From: Cerioporus squamosus | Lineage: Eukaryota; Basidiomycota; Agaricomycetes; Polyporales; Polyporaceae | Assembly: GCA_022592435.1 (NCBI GenBank) | Contig: JABYQS010000098.1 | Span: 1 to 64,000, forward strand | Direction: 5' to 3' | Length of the DNA: 64,000 bases | In this document: in pieces, positions 8,891 to 22,349 of the stretch | How positions within the stretch are numbered: the stretch's first letter is position 1 | Layout of the letters: the number at the start of each line of letters is the position of its first letter | Notes under the pieces: model-generated | Databases searched by the model: none | The model's input: the letters and a program-made list of their open reading frames with translations, nothing else | What the model was told of the DNA's origin: nothing | Translations under genes and position numbers: made by a program

Positions 8891-11550
8891 ATGAGTCTTC
8901 CGCATATGTGCCCGGTCTACGTGCTGACACTCCGTGTGCCGCAAGAGTCCTCTGATCCCACCGGCTGCACGTTCCATCGTCGCTCATGCTCTCCCAGGTT
9001 ACACGCTGGTAAGTCCGCGCCGTGATTTGGGATGTTCAATGTGTATCAACATTTACTTATCATACTCTGCATACAGAAGGTATCAAACTCTACCACAGCA
9101 TCTGGACTCGGAGTCGCCCCGCTGCCTCTGCCATTCCCAACGGAGAGCCCGAGGTACGTCAGGGGATCGCAACGTCGATCTGGGAGGTGCTCACCCTCCG
9201 GCATGCAGCGACTCCGCAGACAAGCATGGGCTTGAAGCCCGGGAAGTGCCTCAGGTACATCTCCGACTCCCTACTGCGTAGCTGCAATCCCTGACATCTT
9301 CTTGACAGCTCCCTCTGCCCGTATCCGCCGTCTCGAAGGCTAGCAGTGACGCCGTGCCATCGGACACAGTCCACACTACTGCGAACGTGAGTTGTGGTGC
9401 TGTCTCCGGCAATCTGAACGGGCACTCACGTTCAGCGACTTTGCAGGCTCCTGAGGAGTCGCTCATGTACAGCGCGCCGAAAACGAGTCTGCTACTGCCC
9501 GGCTCGCACGCCAGCATGCCTACTAGTACAGAGAGGTATGCATAAAGTGCGACGCCTGCCGGGGCGATACCCGCCGGTCTGCACTTTGCCAGGGACACTG
9601 TCGCAGCACTTGACCGTTGCCGTGACGCTCAACACGCCTCGCTCTCGCTGAGCCGGCCACCGCATGCAGAGGAGAACAGTGCGACATCGTCGGCATGCCT
9701 CGCCGGGTTCACGGTGTGTTATGATAAGTTATAGTCTCGTTACAAAGGGAGTTACTCACCTTCCCTCTATCCCGTGTTCGCTAGCATCCAGGTCCACTCA
9801 ACACATCTGCGAGCATGTTCTAGGAGCTGCAAGAGCGTCCCTGACAGAGCCGGACCCAGAAGCGACCCGCCTGCGCATGCATCGACGCCAGACGATGCTT
9901 TTACTCCCGAGGTGCGCTACACGGGCTGTCGATGGCACTAAGACGGCCCACTGTGCGCCATGGCGGCGACCAGCCAGCAAGACAGGTATGCTGGCCGCGC
10001 TATGCAACCAGGATCAGAGCTGACAGGCTTGCAGGATGAACGTCCTCGCCCAAGCCGAGCCGGAGCGTCGCGGCGGTATGCCACACTGCCCTGGTACGTT
10101 GTCCACTGCCGTACCCGGATGGCGCTGACTTGCTCGGCCAGCGCGTTGTGTATCGGGATCACGCCGCTGCGACTCGGAAGTCGACTCGGGAGTGGCGTCC
10201 GCCAACACGCGCACGCGAGAGACGTCCGCCTGACGTGCTCGTGCTCCGAGCCGGGAGCTGAGGCTGTCCTGTCTTGGTGCACGCGGCGTACTAGCAGAGC
10301 GCGGTATGTGTTCGTCCCGGGCATCAAGCGGCCTGCTCATCGTGCACCAGGTTCCCGACGCGATATCGTCCGCTCTTCAGCCCCCCGTGCAGAGCCGAGT
10401 GCAAAGTGGATGCTTGAGGCTCGAGAGTCGGGCCCGGGAATGAATGTGCAGGACCTGGGTGCAACGCGGCACCCAGATAACGGGCGGACGCGATAGTCGA
10501 CGCTCCCAGCTGTTCGCGACAGGTTCGCCTCGGAGTCGAGCTATCGTAATGGATTTGGTGAGTGAGCGGACCTTGCTCCGTGCGCGTTCAAGCTGACGAG
10601 TCGGATCTTGCGTTTGCGCAGCCGGATGAGGGTGGCTGCCGGTGTGCGTGCCTACTTTATGTACGTGTAAGACGCTACTGTGATGCGACTCGGACGAGTC
10701 GTCGAAGGCTGCAGGTACGGACACTGGCATCAGCCCCGAGCGTCTGCATCCAAGGTGATTGCACAAGCCCTCGCCACGGAGCAGACGAGCGGCAGGACGT
10801 GCCTTGCATGTGACAACCATGAGAGCTTGGTGAGTCCTCCCCGTTACACGTATCCGCGCTGCAAGGACGCAAGATATGCTCACCTTGCTGTCACAGAACC
10901 CCGCTGCCCACAGCTGACGGACACGGCCTCGGCGCGATGTATGCACGGCACGCACCCGGACCGTCTGCGGCGGCGGAGGCTAGGCAATGCCGCTCGCGCC
11001 AGCCGCACACTTGGGACTCGAGCACCCGGAGTCCGGAGTTCTGCATGCGCGGCGATGTCTGTACGGTACTTTATTCCTGCCGACGGACGAGCGCGCAAAG
11101 ACTCACCTGAGAATCGATAGCTACAGCGGGGACGCATGCGACGTCCACGCGCTCTCGCTGCTCGAAGGTTCGGACATGCTAGATGTATGCGGCGTTTGGG
11201 CCGTCTGTCGTGCGGCCGTACTGACTCGTCCCCGCTGGTAAGGTCACCAGAGTCGGCGTGTTCGCTGTCGGACGGCGTTCCAGGAGGCCTGCGTGCTGTG
11301 AAACTGGAAGCGGACATGGATGTCCGAGACGAGCACAGGTATGTTGTTCGTTCTGTGTACCGCGACGGAGAGTGTTCAGAGTCGGGCTACAGGAGCGAGA
11401 GCTGCGCGTGCACGCCCGGGAAGGGGATAAGTTGGGAGAACAAAGGTGTGTGACTCTGGCTGCTGTACGCGGAATGAGACATGCTCACCGTGTAATGTCC
11501 AGGTCTTCGCTTTGGCTTGCGGTGCATGTTGGCGCAGAACCAGATGACTG
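8891..11550 (+). pseudogene. T gene 2, copy 1: many-exon gene of unknown function, frame-broken
   Basis: The ATG at 8891 opens MSLPHMCPVYVLTLRVPQES. Exons 9077-9153, 9209-9254, 9309-9386, 9447-9535, 9593-9713, 9792-9911, 10035-10075 and 10142-10303 join over GT-AG introns of about 50-80 nt with phases that all agree, which strongly indicates a real gene. A 12-nt exon at 9974-9985 is optional. The joined protein is rich in Ser, Thr and Pro (for example LPLPVSAVSKASSDAVPSDT) and later in Cys and His. Later exons (10351-11550) have good splice sites but more than one possible frame. In this copy exon 1 has one extra C near 8993 relative to copy 3, breaking the frame into exon 2, and a TGA occurs near 10411 where copy 3 has CGA. 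I do not recognise a family. Confidence 0.55.
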
Positions 11551-14500
11551 GTAAGTCGTGCTCGATGTGAAAGCAGCATGGGCGTGTTATGTACTGTAGC
11601 TGGCCGAGCGGTACATCAGCTTCACTGACAGACGGCATAACATGACAGATTCGTGAATTAACCACCAGTAAGCTCCCCGCACCTCGTCGATCGCGCACGC
11701 TATTGCGATCACGGGTAGTGTGTGCGAAGCTTTAATCACATAGAGCGGGACCTGAGAACGACGGCACATATCTACGTGGTGCAAGAAACCATCGTGCGCC
11801 GCACCTTCAGAGACCGCCGCTACTTCAGTACTTAGTCACCGTCATCAGGGGCGCCCTGCCGCCGCACCCCACCACCGCACTTACTCGGAGCGATGGTGGA
11901 GTGCGGCCTCGAAGGACGGATGGCCCATGGGTACGAGACCACGCCCGACAGTCTCCACAGAGAGCTTGTACAATGTGCGATAGGATTGCTCGAGCGCAAA
12001 CCGAGAAGCAACATACACTAGTACTCACCATTCATCAGCTCCAAAGCACCGCGCACACGGAGGCTCATGGAGAGCGTCCCGCCATCGTCGCCACCCTCCG
12101 TATGTAACTTCAGCCAAACCCGGACCCGATCGCATCGCTCTCGGGCCCTAATCCGCTGTTTCTGCTTGACTGCGCTGGGCTCCTGCTATGCTCGACCATC
12201 CCGTCGTCCTCGAGGGCCCGACATGTGCACAGGGTTCAGACACAGTCCTGCCAGGTAGTCGCAGTCGCAGCAGACCGAACCAGTGGTACTGCGAGGGCGC
12301 GAGTCCATTCAGTGCCACCATCGGGGCAGGACGCCGAGACAAAGTCGGTACGTACGGTATGCACAAAAGTTGGAGGGGGCGCCGACTCGGACCGCGAATC
12401 TTGGGAAGCTTACCCTCGAGTGAGGCTCCATCGGAAGGCCTACGCCGCCGGGAGCAGAACGTACTTTGCGGCGTGAAACGCAAGCGACGCAACGCACCTG
12501 TACGCCCAATGTACGCCTGCAGGAGGAGAACGCAGCGATCAGTGGATAGATGCGTCAGGGACGTTCGAACGTCATCCCGCGTGCATACTTACCCCAGTAG
12601 TCTCTTTGTTAGCCATAATGCTTCGTCGTGATTGTACCCGGCGCTCTCAGATCTCGCTTGCAAGCGCAAGCTGGTGTCTCTCGCGCGCCCCCAGGCGTCT
12701 GCGGAGCCGGACGTCGACGGCCCCAAATCGCAGATGGTCTTCGCACGTCTATCCGGTCTTGCACCGTGCCTGCTCAAACTTCTGGTAGCAGCAACGCAAC
12801 GGGTCCTCCTCCAGGTCGGTGGCAGCTCGCAGGGCAGCGCACGACGCCTGAGGTTACGGTTACGCTCGAGCTGTTCGCGGGAATCCGTGTACGACCGGAT
12901 GGACCAACGCGATCTCGAGCTTGAGCGACGAGTGGTCTGAGCCCAGTGCAGATGTGCGTGCGGGCATCCTTGGTTCTACACCGCGACTTCATGTTCAATC
13001 ACTGGCACCTGATCCGCCAGTGGATAGTGGTCGCACAACCGCGCTGAGTACGTGCCCTGAGTACGTCCCCGTCCACGTCCATGTTTCGGGGCTGCCGCGT
13101 GCGTCCGAGTCGACGGCGACGCAGAGCGACTCGTATCGTGCGTGTTCGACCTTCTCTCGCCGTCTCCGCGCACGGTGATGGACTCGGGGCGAGCAGCAAA
13201 GGCGCGAAGTACAACCGCCGAGGGCCGCTCGCTCCACGATGCCCGCCGTCGTGAACCGAGCGATCTGGAGGCTGGAGTTGTCAAGCCAAGAGGCACAGCA
13301 GCCGGGCTGTGAGGTTCGTGGCGACTGAGCACGCGTGCCATGTGTCGTGCGAGTTGTACCGCGGGTGGATGATGCATGTGTACCGAACGCCGAGCGTCGA
13401 GGAATCGGAGCGGCGGCACTAGCACCCAGCCGAGTACACACTCGCACATCACGTCCTCTTGCTCTCGTTTCGGTTGAGATTGCGGGGGCGGGGCGGACGT
13501 GCGGACCACGAGGGAGCGCCGGGTGGACTGCAAACTAGTACTGAGTTGGAAGATAGTGACGGTGGGCGCAGAGGGTTTACATGGACGCAGCAGAGACTGG
13601 TGAGTCTTGCTCGCACTCACCAAAGTACTCCTCCGTTCGTCGGGGTCTGCGTTCGTGAGATGCTGTTGTACTCGTACCTCCGTCCTCTGTGTCGTCCATC
13701 GAGCAAGTTCCCGGCCTGTTAATGTCGAGTGGGCACGAACCCACGCAGTCCTACGCAGATTGATTGGAGTAGAAGTAGGCCGGCTACAAAGACTACTGCG
13801 TATCTGCGTACACAGCGGGCCGCTAAAACAGGCTCCAGGATACCAACCGTCTGGAGGAACATAGGGTGCAGGAAACGGACTTGCCAATGGAGACGGACAC
13901 ACACCAACATGCCAGGGTCTTGTCGGCAAGCTGATTCGGACACGCCACCGAAGGAGACGGCGCCCTGAAGGAGCGGAGACGAGGAACGCGGCACGCCCAC
14001 CCGGCCACTCTCTTCACCATGTCCGTGCATGCGCGCGCGAGAGGAGTCGAAGTTCATCGAGCGGTACACGGTGTGAGGCGCAGGCAAGTCAACGAGCAGA
14101 CGGGTGCTGAGATAGCGCGGGTGCACGCATGGTGGTCGAACAAGCCGAGAGCGTTGGGGCCGCGTCTCACGGGGTATGGGGAGGACGGGGAGCCTGGGCT
14201 GTGTGAGCAAAAAGTGCGAAAGGCGGGAGCGTCGTGCGAGGGTCGCTGAGACGGCGGGAGAATACGATCAGTCTGGACCAGATGACACGGAATGTGGACT
14301 ACTGGAATCTTACCAGGCAGAAGGTCTGAACAGCGCAGAGACACTGTGTTACTGTGTGCATGAGAAGCTCTAAACGTTCGGGTGGAGCACGGTCTTGCAG
14401 GAGACGGCGCCGTCTTGAAGACTCTTGCAAGTTGCCGGAGACAGAGGACGAGGAGGTCACCTGCGCGGTACGCCCATGCAGTACGAATGTCCGCTGTCGT

Positions 14501-14633
14501 TGCCGTAACCATCCGCCACGCGCGAGTCGAGGTCGCTCACGAAACGTCGACCGGCGCACGGTCAGAGGCGGAGCGACAAGTGAACAAGCACGCGGGTGCT
14601 CTTGGCGACGGTCGACTCGAACAAGCTGAGCCT
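11551..14633. other. 3' part of T1: possible third plus-strand gene, unresolved
   Basis: Exon-like plus-strand stretches occur at about 12225-12350 (containing VVAVAADRTSGTARARVHSV), 12700-12800 (containing KSQMVFARLSGLAPCLLKLL) and 12950-13175. Copy 3 differs here by a 9-nt insertion near 12681 and a 6-nt deletion near 13000. These multiples of three would suit coding DNA, but I cannot build a consistent splice chain. From 13.2 kb to the next CHS7 I see only the CHS7 upstream region. Confidence 0.3.
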
Positions 14634-15022
14634 GCGAGCACTGGGAGCGTTGATCGGGCTGCGGTGGGCTCGAGGGCGGGGTGGATGGGAGCCGCGGGAG
14701 ACGCCCAGACGCGCGAGGGGAAGTCGTTGTTCTCCGCGTCGACGACGGCACACGCGTCTTGAAGACGGACGCCGACGACGAGGAGCAAGTCGCGCACGGT
14801 GCAGGCAGCGAGCGCGGACAGAGGCGAGTGACGCGCGAGTGAGGACAGACAGCGTCGATCGAGCCAAGCACTGGCAGCGACTGGGGCGGGGCGGCTGTTG
14901 GGGGCCTCGTGGGGTGCGCTCGTTGGCGCGCTCGCTGCTTTTCTCTTCGCCCTCGTCGCTGGATACGCCTTCTGCCCTCCTCTCCTCTCCTCGCAGTGCG
15001 CACTCGCTGCTCGTTGCTCGCG

Positions 15023-17953
15023 ATGACCCGCTTCGGGGACTTTGCGCCCCTGTGCCACCAGGTGCCCTCCTATCCCTGGTGCAACCTCTTCTACCGCCAG
15101 GTTCGTCTGCCTCCTCCTCTCCCTGTCCGCACTCGCTCACGCCGCGCACAGATCGAACACCACAACTCGAGCATCCTCCAGGCCGTGTCTGCAGATCCCG
15201 TCTCCGCCCCCGTCGGCGTCAACCCCGAGTGCGGCATCCTCCGCGTCGGCCACGAAGGCTCCCTCGCCAACGTCGCCAACATCATCGCCTGTGCGCTCAG
15301 CATCATCTTCACTCTTCTCCTCATCGTATGGACAACCAGAAGGAGAGCTGCTGTCGGTGAGTCCCTGTCCTGTCCCTCTTCCTTCCTTCCGTTGCCATAT
15401 TCGTTTGCGCCCCTTCCCGCTGCACGTCCTGACCGCGGCGGTATGCACCCTTCGTGCACCCATCCAAGCCGCCCCGTCGCCGTTGCGCCATCTCCCGTTT
15501 CACAACCATTTTCTGCCTTATCGACGCTCTGCCTCTCCGGCGGCATGCATCCCCTGTGCTCGCATCCGAGACCAAGGTCTACGACCGCCATCGCGCCGTG
15601 CCTCTCACGCCCTCGCGAGCCCTCCTTGCGCTGTCGAGCACTCGTCGTGTGACGCATACAACCACCTCGTTCCTCCGTGACCCACTTCCAGCGACGCTGC
15701 ATGTGGTTGCAACAGTCGGACACGCCGCATGCTCCTCCCCAGCGAACTGCAGCCGTCAGGACGACTGGCCGACCGCCCACCTTCGCCTCACCTCCAGCGA
15801 CGACGGGGCGGCAGTGGGAACACGGTGTCAGGTCGTGCGCGATTGTCTCCTGCCCCACAGGCGTGCCATTGAGGCAACCGTCCAGTTCGCAGCACGCGCC
15901 AGCGTCGTATCTCTCCGCACTGCCCATGGCGGTGACTCCCCAGGCAGGGCTCAGTGCGGTGTGCTGAGTAGCCATGAGCGTCATGCCATCCTCTTCATGG
16001 GGCGAGCCGGGGTGGATCGACAGGCTTGCGACCCAATTGTGGACTCCAGAGAGGCGTGCGTCGGCTTCCCTGCCTTCCAGTCTATCTGGCCGCCGGCGGG
16101 CAGCTGCATCGATCGTGGGTTTCGGTCTCCGCGAGCACCGCTGCGATAGCCACAGCAGCTGTCCTCTTCCGCGACGCGTTCTCGTGCACACGCGGACGAC
16201 TCGCACGACTCGGGCCTAGCCAAGGGCCTAGCTCCCCTTACATTCTTTGGCTGCAGGGCTCTCGTCTCTCTTCTGCTTTCTCCCTCTCCATCATCTGTTC
16301 TCGTCAGTGTGCGGTGGCGAGTACCAAGCGGTGTCGATCGCACAGTCTGCTAAGTACCGTCCATGCCGCATGTTCCGCACGCCCTGCCCCTCCCCGCGCA
16401 TCCGTAGCTGCCAGCCATCACGGTATCCACGACCCCTCATCTCTCTCCAGCACCGACGCGCGGCAGACAGCGGACCTGGGCGACCGTCAGTCTCGTCGAC
16501 GCACGGTGGGAACGCGGTGTCAAGCCTTCCGTTATTGTCTTTTACCGCGCAGGCGCGCCGGTTTCCTGTCCAGTTCGCAGTACGTGCCAACCCCGCCGCG
16601 CCGTCACCTCCACGCCCGGAGCTGCGCGCGATGCAGTGTCGGCGGGACCACATAGCGTGGCCTGACCGTCGTGTTGTTGGCACGCGTCGCGCGCACTGAT
16701 CAGACCCAAGCAACGCCGTTCGAGGTGGCGGCTGTTTTCGTCGACCATCTCAGATGTCCGTCATCGAATGAGAGGCGCGTCGGCTTCCCTGTCTCGCACT
16801 CTAACAGGTGTGCCGGCGGGTAGCTGTGTCGATCGTGGCGTTCGGTCTCCGCGACGCGGGGAAGCCGCCGCTGCTGGCAGCGCGGTCTTCCGCGACTCGT
16901 GCTTAGCATACTCCTTCTCCCCCGTCCTCGATATCTCTCTCAGACGCACACGCTAACCCCCTCGCGCACAGGCCGGGTCGAGTTCCGAATATTCCTCGTC
17001 CTCTACCTCATCACCCTCCCGCTGCAGCTGCTCTCCACCGGCGCGTTCCTCGAACAGGGTTCGACCGCGCTCACTGCGATCACCGCCGTGCATGCCGGCT
17101 TCGTCGCCGCGACCTTCTGGGCGCTGCTCGGGAACGCGATCGTCAGCACACAGGTTGTCGAGGACGGCACGATGAGCTCGTTGGTGGTGAGTCCCAGGCC
17201 TGCGCCCCGCGTCTGAGATCGTTCGCTGACGCACGCGCGCAGCCGTTTGACTTTGCGATCCTGGCGTTCCTGGCGGCGACGATCTACATCGCGCTGGACG
17301 TCGGCTTCTCGTTCACGACTGTGTTTGGGCCGTCGAACCCGCCCGACGCCCTGGGCAGCATCCCGCTGTTTGTCTTGACGAGTATTTGGCCGGGCGCGTG
17401 AGTGTTCACTCTGTTCCTCTCCTCCTTCGCTCGATCCCACTGCCTTGCTCCCTCGCCGCCGTCTATGCGCACCTCCGCTGCCCTGTACCCCACCCCGCTG
17501 CGTCCTTCCCACACCCTCGCACCGCACACGCTGACGCCCCGCTGCAGCGCCGCAATATTGTACTTCGCTATCATGGCGTACGTCGTGCTCGGGCTGCTGA
17601 ACGAGCTCCGCCCGATGTGGTACTACGTCCTGGCTGCGGTCCTCTTCGTCCTCAGCCAGCTGGACTTCTTCTTGCTGAGCAAGGTCATTTGCAAGGTGCG
17701 TCTTCCGCACACTTTCGGCGTCGGGTCCACGACTGACGCATTTGCTGCTTCATCGCGCGCGGAACAGGCGGCCGCTACGGGTGGGGTGAGCAAGGTGGAC
17801 GGATCGTTCATTGCGACGTTACTCGAGACGGCCGCCGTCGGCGTGCTGTTCTCACCTTTGGAGGGGTATGCATCGTCCTGGCGGGCGATCGCGTCGTGGG
17901 CGCGCAGGCGTCGCGTAGATAGAGTTGTGTGTAGTAGTATGAAATATATTTAG
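15023..17953 (+). CDS. CHS7: Chitin synthase export chaperone Chs7, array copy 2, chimeric 3' end
   Basis: Exons are 15023-15100, 15152-15356, 16972-17186, 17243-17397, 17548-17695 and 17768-17953, giving 328 aa with the same seven membrane segments and the same T-derived 33-residue tail as copy 1. It is almost identical to copy 1. The visible coding difference is Ala to Pro in the N-terminal motif (YPWC instead of YAWC). Its upstream region shares a short deletion with copy 3 (GGGAGCCGCGGG in place of the longer GAAACCGCCGCTGTACGG form of copies 1 and 4). The gene is in the same orientation as T gene 2 upstream, about 3.5 kb from the end of that gene. Confidence 0.87.
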
Positions 17954-18935
17954 TTGTGCTCTACGTTGCTGCGTGCGTGTGCGAGAGCTAGGCGGCTAGC
18001 GAGTGTTGAGCGGGGCCGCCCGGGGTGCGCGTCGGTGCTGCGTAGACAGACGTGGGTAGTGGCAAGGAATATACTACGTTCTGCGCGGTGGATGCGTGCA
18101 CGAGAGTCGGAGACGAGGAGCAGCAGAATGGAGTCGGAGCGGCGGCCGACGGCGAGCGACTGGCGAGTGACAAGCGGGGCAAGATCTCCCGGATCGATCG
18201 TTTGCCTCAGGACGCTATGGGCACTACATAGAACACTGGGATGTGCTCCCTTCATCGTATGCTTCCTCTAGTGCGGCACACTGCCCCAGAGGACAAATCG
18301 AGAGGTCTGCAGGACTTGGTGGACTTGGGATGGGAGAGAACTGCTTACCCGGTCCACTGTGGCTGGCCTGCGTGTACCGCCTGGGTGGTTAAGTCGAAGT
18401 AAGTAGTTCGCGTTGCGAAGCAAGTCGGGGTCCTTGTTCATAGAGCGACAGTGATATTTCGTGTTCAATACATCTACAGCAGCTATTACATGTACTAGAG
18501 ACTGGGAAAGAAACGAGAACAGTGTGCAGGATACAAACCGGAGACAGATACAGCGGTCGGGAGCCGCTCCGAGCCTCGGGCGCCTATACCGCACTTGCCG
18601 GGTCGTGCGCGCGCTGCCTCTCTTCCACCACGACCACCACTATGCACTCACACTCGCTCGTTCTGGCCTCGTTCTTGCTTTTCTCCGAGATCCTGGCTCT
18701 GGAAGTGTGTGCTCCCTGCGAACACGGTCTCTGGAACCTTGACATCTCGACCTCAAACGCGCGGACTGGATGCTGGCAGCGGACATGATGTAGCCCCGGA
18801 GAAGAGGTAGCATGTGTACGCGCAGGGAATCATAGTGAGTTCTCCATGTGTACTTGGGCGAGTAGGTACGTACCGGGTGCAGATATGGTGCGGGTGCGAC
18901 TGGCATATGTGCCGTAGCTATACGCCCGCATGCAG

Positions 18936-21919
18936 GCAGCTACTGGACACGACCCGGCCTCGGAGATCGTCAGACGAGCGCGAGAGACGCGAGAATTCGC
19001 ACCAAGGTAAGTACTCCTCGCCTCGTATCGGCTCCGCTCGTGCGTGCAGGCTGGAGGACGACGTGGTTGACGTTCGGGACGGCGCGCAGACACTCTGCTG
19101 GGAGATCTGTGCTCAGACTGGGTTAGAAGCTGCCCCGGGATTGCGAGCTGACCACACACGTACCTAGCTAAGCCTCGCGGCTCTCCCTGTTTCCTCCGAC
19201 ACGCGAAACAACCAGAATGCGCCCGGGAGCGCTGACTCGAGGTACGTCAGAGCCAGTCCATGGGCTAACACATTGTGAACGCACCTCAAGCGGCCTATTC
19301 AGCAGGCCTGTCTTCGTCGATCTGGAGGTCCAGAATCATGTCGGGCGAGGAGCAGTCTGTGCAGACAAGGTACATGAGCGGATGTTGTACGACGAAACTC
19401 CGTGCTCACCTGCAAGCAGCATACAGAGAACGCGTTACACGCGTTTGCTCTCACCGCTGCAAGCCGCGTCGTCCGCATGTCAACAGCGCGCGGTCCCGGC
19501 AACCTGCTCGAAGGTAGCAGATCAGAACAGCAAGCCATCAAAGTCTAGGAAGTACTCACGAAACTCGACAACGAGGACGCGCTGCGCGCGTCCTCTCTCC
19601 TCCAGAGGCTCGGGCTGCAGCGAACAGGGAGCGGAGAAGCAGCTGCGGAAGACGACCACAGCGTGGTGGCGAGCAGCCCGGGAGCTCGACGTGGCCCGGG
19701 AGAACGTGCCCGGGAGTGCTGGCGAACAGCCCGGGAGCTTGAACGCGGGCTCAACGACGTGCCTGGGAGCGCTGGTGACGTGTCCACAAGCCGGCAGGAG
19801 GCGTAGGACGAAGTCAGTGCAAGCACCGCGGTATGCGCGATCCTGGCGACGTGCTGGGAGCCGTGATTGACAGGCAGGTTAGCAAGGTCAACACTGGACG
19901 CTGTCGCAAGCAGGTGAAGGAAACTCACGAAGCTCGACGACGAGGACGCGCGCAACGCGTCCTCTCTCCTCCAGAGGCTCGGGCTGCAGCGCACAGGGAG
20001 CGGAGAAGCAGCTGCGGAAGACAACCCGGGCGCGGTCACAAACAACCCGGGAGCTTGACATCGCCCACGAGTGCCGAGCGAATACAAGGTGAGCGACTGC
20101 CTTCATGCATCACAGATGAGATATGTGACTTACACAATCTAAGATGTGTCGTCCCATGGACATCGACATGGTGTACGCGCCTGGGCATAACCTTCGACGT
20201 GGTGGTGCGTGCCCGGGAGAGCGTATCGAGTACTCTTACACTTGCGCAGGGCTGCGCCGGCCGCTTGAGTCGTTGTCGCAGGTGTGGTGTTTGGAGGCAG
20301 TGCATGCACTGAGAGAAGAACAGTCTCGCCCGGGCGGCACGCGTAGTGTTCAGTCGCAGCACGCGTCAGGATGCCGCTGCTTCGCTCACGACCAGTGTTC
20401 GCATTGAGCTGGAGTCGTCCGCGTCACGTCCGCGTCAAACTGTGCAGAAACGCAGGCAAGGAAGGTGCGTACCTCTTGTTCTCCTCAAGTACACCGCTCT
20501 GCGACTCGGAACTCCCGGACGATGTGAGGCTGCTTGTTACGGCCGAAGCTGGGCCGGCTGGGAACAGCGCGAGTGGTCGATGGAGAGGTGCAGGCAGTAG
20601 CGAGATGAGTGACGAGTGCAGCTTACAGATGGCAGACGGCACCATGAGGATGGAGGGCAGCGGCAAGTGCAGTGCAGACAGGGGACAGCGTGGCAGGGAA
20701 AAGGTAGGAGGCAGGAGAGGCCATGGAGGTTGCTGTCTGAGGGATGAGTGTCGTGGTGAGAGATGTCGCTGTGAATGTGGGACGACTGTGTAGCCTCGGT
20801 GATTGTGCTCTCCGCTGTGAAGGGAAGCGGCCAGCGATATGAGCAATGGTTAGCGAGGTCATCACCGCTTGTTCAGCGGCTCCGTCAGCGCGCATCCTAC
20901 GGCAGTCTCGGTCTAGGCTAATCCCGCTTGTAAGCACCCGGCACTAAGGACCGCCTTCGCTTTGTATGCTGGATGATGAATCAGTACTGAGCCGAGGATC
21001 CTACTAGCTGTACCATGGCTTAGAAGCCCATGCCTGGGTCAGTGGTCTGCGTACTGAGCCATGAATGCCTGAAGTAGAGTAGGTATCTCAAAAGTCTGAG
21101 TAACACGAGAGTCGGGACAGAGACTCAAACTCCGATGACTTGTCGAGATCTTCTGCTTGCTTTCTGCCCGGGATACTTAGCTGCGCTAGCCAGCCGCGTT
21201 CTCAATACGATGAACGAGGCAGGCACGCCCGCAACATCCAGAGAATATTCTCGAATGACATTCCCGGAAGTTGGAACTGCGTCCTTCTGCCAAGAGTGCT
21301 TACTCGCACTTCATCTAAGTAAGTATAAGCCAAGATCATGTGAGCCATAGACACAACCAGTGTACCATGGAAGCTCATATGCTACTGAATATAGGATCTG
21401 AGTTAGCGGCCTAGACAAGATTCTGTTTGTGACTGAAGTAACTAGAGGCCGCCGGCTGCACACTCGGAAATGCATATCGATCAGTGGGACAGTGGCAGCC
21501 CTCATCACTCAGCATCGTTGCATAATGTGCTGTTAAGGCACTCACTGTGCTGGATGGCAGGATGGCATAAATGCGGCTAGATCTGAGCTCAGAGAAATGG
21601 CGAGCGCGACCGTTAGGCGCTACCACTACGCCACTGGTGCACAGATCTGGATCTGGACTGCCGCTCGCACTTGTCTGCCCTCGTACATGCCGCACAACGT
21701 CAAGCGTGCACATACTGAGCCCAATTAAGTATTGCAAGGTCCATATACTACTACCAAGTTCTGTTCTGGACCAGAGATCCAAGCATAAAATCTCTCAGCA
21801 TCGCTCATCTAACCACAGAAACAGCAGGAACACTTGCAAACAGCCCCGATGCTCTCCCAGTGCATCCGCTCGCCGAGAATCCCCAAGAGCTCGCCGCAAT
21901 ATTGAGCATCCCCAGCTGA
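18936..21919 (+). pseudogene. T gene 1, copy 2
   Basis: It has the same exon layout as copy 1, shifted by 13458 and then by 13459 after a one-base insertion near 21130. The terminal exon ends at a TGA at 21917-21919. The twofold LTKLD-type block lies near 19542 and 19920. It lacks the ~560-bp segment present only in copy 3. The function is unrecognised, and the middle exons are unresolved. Confidence 0.42.
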
Positions 21920-22349
21920 TGCAGATCCGAGCGCCCAAGTACGCGACTTGTACGCGAGCTGTTGCGAGATGTGAAACACACTCCAAAGCGTCGAAATGCG
22001 TGTCTGTCGCACCTCGGGACCCGCTAGCTCGCAGCCCCGCCCCACTGTCTCCTGCTGTCACCCCTTGGTTGGTTCGCATCTCGGGCTTGGCCCTCCGGGC
22101 TCCGTGAGTTTGTCATACTCAGAGCGAGAGTTTGCTCATGTTTTGCGCTACCTTCGTATGTATATATAGCCTGCTGTCTCTGCCCGTTCCAGCACCTCAT
22201 CCTCGCTCCGACTCCCTCCTCTCCTCCCTGCCCTCTATTCTCCTCTTCTGTTGTTTTGTCGCACCACTCTCTGAGCTCGCAGCATCCACTGTTGTCTACG
22301 CTGATCCTCCTCTCCTCGACACCGTAGCTCTCGACATCCGAGTCATACC
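21920..22349 (+). other. Spacer and leader between T genes 1 and 2 (copy 2)
   Basis: Same content as in copy 1: 3' flank, TATA box and C/T-rich leader, with no coding exon seen. Confidence 0.5.
22161..22168 (+). promoter_or_regulatory. TATA box upstream of T gene 2 (copy 2)
   Basis: TATATATA lies 182 bp before the ATG at 22350. The position and context match copy 1. Confidence 0.55.

Larger units (their letters stand above)
4394..14633 (+). repeat. T segment, copy 1 (10.2 kb)
   Basis: The segment lies between the exon-6 breakpoint of CHS7 copy 1 and the upstream region of copy 2. It holds a short 3'-end-like stretch for the chimeric CHS7, two intron-rich plus-strand genes and a less clear third region. 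T1 and T2 differ by only a handful of substitutions and one single-base indel (near 7672) until about 13.7 kb. Beyond that T1 diverges and T2 instead resembles T3. Confidence 0.9.

Noticed and set aside
12976..13929. 317-residue minus-strand open frame in T, the longest in that segment
   Set aside because: In copy 3 indels change its frame over the last third while keeping it open, and the composition is Arg/Pro/Ser-rich as in GC-rich non-coding frames. No start context or splice support was found.
4394..14633. T segment as a single large transposon
   Set aside because: I found no terminal inverted repeats, long terminal repeats or target-site duplication at its borders. Its positions are explained by tandem duplication of a T-CHS7 segment.
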